Below are positions 7,428 to 10,680 of a DNA stretch of 10,680 nt, piece after piece. The translations under genes were made by a program, and so were the position numbers. This DNA is from Pseudomonadota bacterium (GTDB lineage Bacteria > Pseudomonadota > Gammaproteobacteria > Steroidobacterales > Woeseiaceae): the NCBI GenBank assembly GCA_022360335.1, contig JAKSCZ010000222.1, forward strand, positions 1 through 10,680. Direction: 5' to 3'. Below the pieces are notes generated by a model, which made no database searches, was not told the origin of the DNA, and was given only the letters and a program-made list of their open reading frames with translations. Numbering within the stretch: the stretch's first letter is position 1; each line of letters starts with the position of its first letter.

Positions 7428-8129
7428 TCACGGCGGTGACGCGAACATTTCCGCGAAGACCTCGTGCATACGCCGCTGCAGCAGCTCGAGGAACCGGTCG
7501 ATGTCCGAGATGCGGCGGAAGGTCCGGAAACCGCGTTCGAGGAAGGTCTGCAGCTCGCCGAAACCGGCGGCCTGCGCGGGCGCCCGCATCGTGGCGAGCA
7601 GCCAGCCGATCGGCGGGATGCGCACCAGCGTCTTCAGGGTCCGGCCCGAGGCGACCGCGAGATGCACGAGGTTCATGCATTCCTCGTAGGAGCTCGCCGA
7701 GCGGCACGCGGCGAGATAGGCCTCCTCGGTCATCGGCGGCAGCTCGCCGTCGACGAGCAGCGCCCGGAGGATGGCGACGTTCGCCTCCAGCGTCGCGGCG
7801 TTGAGTTCGACTGCCGCCGCGGCGGTCTCGAGGGCGTGGGTCGGAAGCGTCCTGACGACGATCGGTGCCGCCCGCTCGATTTCCCGGTCCCTGTCGCTGA
7901 CGCCGATGCCGGCCAGGTCGCTGACGACGAAGTCCACCGCTTCCGCGTAGCCCGCGGGTCCCGTCAGGTCGTCGAAGAACGGCAACATGTAGTCGAGCTG
8001 CCAGCGCGTGAAACGGTCGTACGCGTCGTAGAGCCCCGGGTCGCCGAGGTACCCGGCGTGCAGTGCGTTGCTGCGCGCGATGGCGCGCCGGAATCTCGCT
8101 GCCGCGTGTTTCCTGTCGGAACCTGCCAT
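7428..8129 (-). CDS. FFLEELY motif family protein (divergent member)
   Basis: The protein has 233 residues from the ATG at 8129 on the minus strand. It is helical with no signal peptide. Three parts resemble, from memory, the gammaproteobacterial FFLEELY motif family: a segment reading GYAEAVDFVVSDLAG (about 60-74) where the family has its FFLEELY motif, then SDRDREIERAAPIVVRTLP, and the C-terminal MRAPAQAAGFGELQTFLERGF (about 181-201). The name-giving motif itself is degraded to FVVSDLA. The function of the family is unknown. The gene lies 32 bases downstream of the DsbA-like gene and is probably co-transcribed with it. It converges on the MBL gene with only 6 bases between the two stop codons. 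Family assignment is by recall of the motif pattern, so it is moderate. Confidence 0.75.
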   Translation of the reverse strand: MAGSDRKHAAARFRRAIARSNALHAGYLGDPGLYDAYDRFTRWQLDYMLPFFDDLTGPAGYAEAVDFVVSDLAGIGVSDRDREIERAAPIVVRTLPTHALETAAAAVELNAATLEANVAILRALLVDGELPPMTEEAYLAACRSASSYEECMNLVHLAVASGRTLKTLVRIPPIGWLLATMRAPAQAAGFGELQTFLERGFRTFRRISDIDRFLELLQRRMHEVFAEMFASPP

Positions 8130-8145
8130 GTCGATGCCGGGCGGC

Positions 8146-8171
8146 CGGACGATACGCGGCGCTATCGTCCG
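8146..8171 (-). repeat. Perfect 9-bp inverted repeat between the DsbA-like and FFLEELY-type genes
   Basis: CGGACGATA at 8146-8154 is matched exactly by its reverse complement at 8163-8171, with an 8-base loop. The hairpin covers the stop codon of the DsbA-like gene (8162-8164) and ends 16 bases before the ATG of the next gene. No T-run follows on the minus strand, so it is not a standard intrinsic terminator. An attenuator, RNA-stability element or element tuning the downstream gene would fit. Confidence 0.6.
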
Positions 8172-8854
8172 CCTTCGGCCTTCGCGAGCTCCTCGCGCAC
8201 GAGATCGAGCAGCTGCTGCGCGCCGAAGCTCGGCAGCGGCCGTCCGTTGACGTAGTACTCGGGCGTCGCGCGCACTTCCAGCGTCAGCGCATCCTTGCGA
8301 TCGCGCTCCATGCGCACCAGGACCTCCATGCCGTTCATGTGCGCCCTGAGCTCGTCCATGTCCAGGCCGACGCCGGCGACGGCCGGCAGGACCCGGTCCT
8401 GCAGGACCCGGTGATTCTGCGTCCACTGCGCCTGGCTCGAGAGCAGGGCCTCGAGCGTCTCCCAGTATTTGCCCTGTGCGCGGCTCGCTTCGAGGACCTG
8501 CACGGCGTGCTCGGCGCCCCGGTGGAACGGAACGTGCCGGACCGACAGGCGGATCTTGCCGGGCGCTTCCTGCATCCACTGCTTGACCATGGGATAGAAC
8601 AGCGCGCAGGTCTCGCACGCGGGATCGAGGAACTCGACGATGTGCACCGGCGCGTCCGGATCGCCCATCGCGGGCGCACCGTCGCTCGCGAGCGCCGCCG
8701 CGCGTGCGTCGTCCGCCACCGCCTCGGGTTGCGGGCCTTCCGTCTCGATCACGACCGTCGCCGTCAGCGCGACGAGTACGACGACGACGACGGCGCCGAC
8801 GACGATGACCCAGTGCATCCGGCCCGCCTGGCTCCCCGGAGTCTTTTCGTTCAT
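8162..8854 (-). CDS. Membrane-anchored DsbA/thioredoxin-like disulfide oxidoreductase
   Basis: The protein has 230 residues. A hydrophobic segment at about 14-36 anchors it in the inner membrane with the catalytic domain in the periplasm. The domain (from about 65) has the thioredoxin-fold active site C80-E-T-C83 in FLDPACETCALFYP and the expected cis-proline P198 in RATPEYYVNG. The helical insertion between them is typical of the DsbA-like Thioredoxin_4 group. The likely role is thiol-disulfide exchange on exported proteins. AGGGA on the minus strand lies 7 bases before the ATG at 8854. The gene is first of a two-gene minus-strand unit and is divergent from kefF, so both sides of this intergenic region concern thiol or redox biology. 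No DsbB-like partner is in the window. Its periplasmic clients could include the Cys-containing envelope proteins of the upstream operon, but that is speculation. Confidence 0.9.
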   Translation of the reverse strand: MNEKTPGSQAGRMHWVIVVGAVVVVVLVALTATVVIETEGPQPEAVADDARAAALASDGAPAMGDPDAPVHIVEFLDPACETCALFYPMVKQWMQEAPGKIRLSVRHVPFHRGAEHAVQVLEASRAQGKYWETLEALLSSQAQWTQNHRVLQDRVLPAVAGVGLDMDELRAHMNGMEVLVRMERDRKDALTLEVRATPEYYVNGRPLPSFGAQQLLDLVREELAKAEGGR

Positions 8855-8861
8855 GGGTTTG

Positions 8862-8866
8862 TCCCT
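8862..8866 (-). promoter_or_regulatory. Ribosome binding site of the DsbA-like gene
   Basis: AGGGA read on the minus strand lies 7 bases before the ATG at 8854 and supports that start. Confidence 0.5.
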
Positions 8867-8882
8867 GCCGAAACCTACACCT

Positions 8883-8889
8883 CATATAA
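8883..8889 (-). promoter_or_regulatory. Possible -10 element for the DsbA-like gene
   Basis: On the minus strand the AT-rich stretch TTATATG is the only -10-like sequence in an otherwise GC-rich intergenic region, about 30 bases before the start codon. No convincing -35 lies at the right distance, so this is weak. Confidence 0.25.
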
Positions 8890-8936
8890 CAGCAACGCGG
8901 CGGCTGCGCCAGACGCGCCGGCGGAGGAGGCGGACT

Positions 8937-8966
8937 TTGCAATGTCGCGGCCTTGCATCCAATAAT
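8937..8966 (+). promoter_or_regulatory. Predicted sigma-70-type promoter of kefF-kefC
   Basis: TTGCAA (8937-8942) and AATAAT (8961-8966) are separated by 18 bases. They match the -35 and -10 consensus at 4 of 6 and 5 of 6 positions. The expected transcription start, near 8973, is only one or two bases before the kefF ATG at 8975. A small inverted repeat, TGCAT (8954-8958) and ATGCA (8965-8969), overlaps the -10 and could be an operator or chance. Confidence 0.5.
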
Positions 8967-8974
8967 GCAGTCCG

Positions 8975-9583
8975 ATGGCCAGGCTGATCGTCTACTACGC
9001 CCACCCGGGGCACAAGTACTCGCACGTCAATCGTTACATGGCGCGCGCCGCGGGCGCGGTCGAGGGCCTTACGTTCGTCGACCTCTACCGCGACTACCCG
9101 CGCTTCGACATCGACGTCAACGCCGAGCAGCAGCGCCTGCTCGAGCACGACGTCATCCTGTTCCAGTTCCCGATGTTCTGGTATTCGACGCCGTCGATCG
9201 TCAAGGAGTGGGAGGACCTCGTCCTCGAACACGGTTTCGCTTACGGCGCGGGCGGCGACAGGCTGCAGGGCAAGCGCATGATGCTCGCCGTGACCATGGC
9301 CGGGCCGGACGATGCCTACACGGACGCAGGCTACCAGCACTACCCGCTCCGCACGTTCCTGACGCCGCTCGAACAGACGGCGCGCCTGTGCGGGATGCGG
9401 TTCCCGGCGCCTTACGTGCTGTTCGCGGCATTGCGCGCACCCGATGCCGGGTTCGTCGATCCGCACGTGGACGGCTACCGGCGACTGCTCGAGGCGATCC
9501 GGGACGACCGCTACGATTTCGCGGCTGCAGAGCGTATGGATGTCGTGACGCTCGATACGCTGCCGGTAAGGATCGGGGCCTGA
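8975..9583 (+). CDS. kefF: KefF-like ancillary protein of glutathione-regulated K+ efflux (NAD(P)H:quinone reductase fold)
   Basis: The protein has 202 residues, somewhat longer at the C-terminus than E. coli KefF. It is a soluble flavodoxin-fold protein of the NQO/MdaB family. It binds FMN, reduces quinones and other electrophiles, and is needed for full activity of KefC. Recognisable stretches are YAHPGH with SHVN (8-19), LYRDYPRFDIDVNAEQ (37-52), FQFPMFWYSTPSIVKEW (63-79) and HGFAYG (86-91), which follow KefF closely. No Shine-Dalgarno sequence precedes the ATG, and the predicted promoter lies right against it, so translation may start on a leaderless mRNA. The stop is followed after two bases by the GTG of kefC, as expected for proteins that act together on the inner face of the membrane to protect against electrophiles. 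Confidence 0.93.
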   Translation: MARLIVYYAHPGHKYSHVNRYMARAAGAVEGLTFVDLYRDYPRFDIDVNAEQQRLLEHDVILFQFPMFWYSTPSIVKEWEDLVLEHGFAYGAGGDRLQGKRMMLAVTMAGPDDAYTDAGYQHYPLRTFLTPLEQTARLCGMRFPAPYVLFAALRAPDAGFVDPHVDGYRRLLEAIRDDRYDFAAAERMDVVTLDTLPVRIGA

Positions 9584-9585
9584 GC

Positions 9586-10680
9586 GTGGACGGTATCCTG
9601 CTCCTCGCCGTCCTGTTCCTCGTCGCGGGCGTCATCGCCGTGCCGGTCGCCTCGCGGCTGGGCCTCGGCTCGGTGCTCGGCTACCTGATCGCGGGTATCG
9701 CGCTGAGCCCGCTGCTGCGGCAGTTGGACGTCGACGTCGCGAGCATCCAGCACTTCGCCGAATTCGGCGTCGTCATGATGCTGTTCCTCGTCGGGCTCGA
9801 ACTCGAGCCGCGTATGCTGTGGACGATGCGCGACCGGCTGCTCGGCCTCGGCGGCCTGCAGGTCCTGGTCACGACCGCCGCGATCATGGCCGTCGCGGCG
9901 TTGCTCGGCCAGCCCTGGTCGGTCGCGCTCGCCGTCGGACTCGTCCTGTCGACGTCCTCGACTGCGATCGTGCTGCAAACGCTGAACGAGAAGGGCCTGA
10001 TGAAAAGCGACGGCGGCCAGTCGAGTTTCTCGGTGCTGCTGTTCCAGGACATCGCGGTCATCCCGATGCTCGCGTTCATCCCCTTGCTGGCGCTGCCGGA
10101 GCTGGCCGACCTCGTGGGCGCCCACGGGAGCGGCGAGTCCGGCCACGGCAGCCTGAGCCTCGTCGACCGGCTGAACAACTGGCAGCGCGCGCTCGTCACG
10201 GCGGGAGCGATCGGTCTCGTGGTCGTCGGCGGCAGTTACCTGACCCGGCCCGTGTTCCGTTTCATCGCGACCGTGCGCCTGCGCGAGCTGTTCACGGCCT
10301 TCGCGCTGCTGCTCGTCGTCGGCATCGCGCTCCTGATGATCGTCGTCGGCCTGTCGCCGGCGCTGGGCACGTTTCTCGCCGGCGTCGTGCTGGCGAACAG
10401 CGAGTACCGCCACGAGCTCGAAAGCAACATCGACCCGTTCAAGGGATTGTTGCTGGGTCTGTTCTTCATCACGGTCGGCGCCGCGATCCGCTTCGACCTG
10501 CTGTTCGCGAATCTCGGCGGCGTGCTGGCGATGACGCTGGCACTGCTCGGCCTGAAGGCGCTGGTGCTGTACGCGCTGAGCCGCGTCTTCGGCATCGCGG
10601 GGTCCGACCGCTGGCTGTTCACGCTCGGTCTCGCACAGGCCGGCGAATTCGGCTTCGTGCTGCTGTCGCTGACGGTAGCC
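9586..10680 (+). CDS. kefC: KefC/KefB-type glutathione-gated K+/H+ antiporter (3' end outside window)
   Basis: The frame runs open to the right edge (365 codons seen), covering most of the transmembrane domain of a CPA2 family antiporter. It exchanges K+ for H+ at the inner membrane when electrophiles form glutathione adducts, acidifying the cytoplasm for protection. The GTG start at 9586 is supported because LGLGSVLGYLIAG then falls at the same distance from the N-terminus as in E. coli KefC. Other matches are FAEFGVVMMLFLVGLELEP, STSSTAIVLQTLNEKG, LLFQDIA and PFKGLLLGLFF. In the regulatory loop the sequence is HELESNIDPF (276-285). Asn281 is at the place where E. coli KefC has Asp264. The cytosolic KTN (nucleotide/glutathione-binding) domain would lie beyond the window, so KefC and KefB cannot be firmly told apart. 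The pairing with a KefF-like protein favours KefC. Confidence 0.93.
   Translation, partial: MDGILLLAVLFLVAGVIAVPVASRLGLGSVLGYLIAGIALSPLLRQLDVDVASIQHFAEFGVVMMLFLVGLELEPRMLWTMRDRLLGLGGLQVLVTTAAIMAVAALLGQPWSVALAVGLVLSTSSTAIVLQTLNEKGLMKSDGGQSSFSVLLFQDIAVIPMLAFIPLLALPELADLVGAHGSGESGHGSLSLVDRLNNWQRALVTAGAIGLVVVGGSYLTRPVFRFIATVRLRELFTAFALLLVVGIALLMIVVGLSPALGTFLAGVVLANSEYRHELESNIDPFKGLLLGLFFITVGAAIRFDLLFANLGGVLAMTLALLGLKALVLYALSRVFGIAGSDRWLFTLGLAQAGEFGFVLLSLTVA

Noticed and set aside
7427..7440. Small hairpin GTCAC-GGCG-GTGAC between the converging genes, considered as a terminator
   Set aside because: The stem is only 5 bp with no T-run on either strand, and it lies within the end of the minus-strand gene.
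8386..8412. Twelve-base direct repeat GCAGGACCCGGT with a 15-base period
   Set aside because: It is in frame inside the DsbA-like gene and encodes a short repeated-looking Leu/Asp/Arg stretch, so it is most likely chance or a minor in-frame duplication.
8770..8815. GAC/GTC triplet runs, also seen near 1927 and 5790
   Set aside because: They are codon runs for Val in membrane helices or the subtilase core strand in GC-rich DNA, not a repeat element.
7428..8942. A 504-codon minus-strand open frame spanning both minus-strand genes
   Set aside because: Its first half is the Arg/Gly-rich shadow of the DsbA-like gene in another frame. Only the part from the ATG at 8129 resembles a real protein.
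1..10680. CRISPR array, tRNA, rRNA, transposase or prophage genes
   Set aside because: No regularly spaced repeats, RNA gene signatures, transposase motifs or phage structural genes were seen on either strand.

Overview
This is a GC-rich, almost gap-free stretch of a bacterial chromosome. The KefF-KefC pair at the right end, the FFLEELY-type protein beside it and the two lipoproteins point to a gammaproteobacterium of a high-GC, probably environmental lineage. The lineage is inferred from these genes; no rRNA or tRNA is present to confirm it.

Left block (1-7421, + strand): eight consecutive genes, separated by at most 25 bases and in one case overlapping by ATGA. They look like one operon that begins to the left of the window. 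In order they are the 3' part of a gene with a Cys-rich C-terminus, a four-helix membrane protein with a large cytoplasmic domain, a single-pass envelope protein, two lipoproteins rich in helix and coiled coil, a small very basic helical protein, a subtilisin-like (S8) protease without a signal peptide, and a soluble metallo-beta-lactamase (MBL) fold hydrolase with ComEC-like motifs. The two enzymes keep all their key catalytic motifs. The other six cannot be named. The likely layout is two cytosolic hydrolases plus a small basic protein, joined to an inner-membrane protein and a periplasmic sensor or scaffold layer. No described system that I recognise has this composition, so the block is the main candidate for a new system. 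A conflict or defence role is my preferred guess, and an envelope-stress or protein-maturation role is the main alternative.

Middle block (7428-8854, - strand): two genes that converge on the operon with a 6-base gap. One is a membrane-anchored DsbA/thioredoxin-like protein with a CETC active site. Downstream of it is a divergent member of the FFLEELY motif family. A perfect 9-bp inverted repeat lies between them.

Right block (8975-10680, + strand): kefF and the 5' part of kefC, the glutathione-gated K+ efflux system and its quinone-reductase-like partner. They are transcribed divergently from the DsbA-like gene across a 120-base intergenic region. That region carries a good sigma-70-type promoter placed so close to kefF that the mRNA may be leaderless.

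No rRNA, tRNA, CRISPR array, transposase or prophage gene was seen. Base composition looks uniform by eye, so there is no visible sign of very recent transfer.
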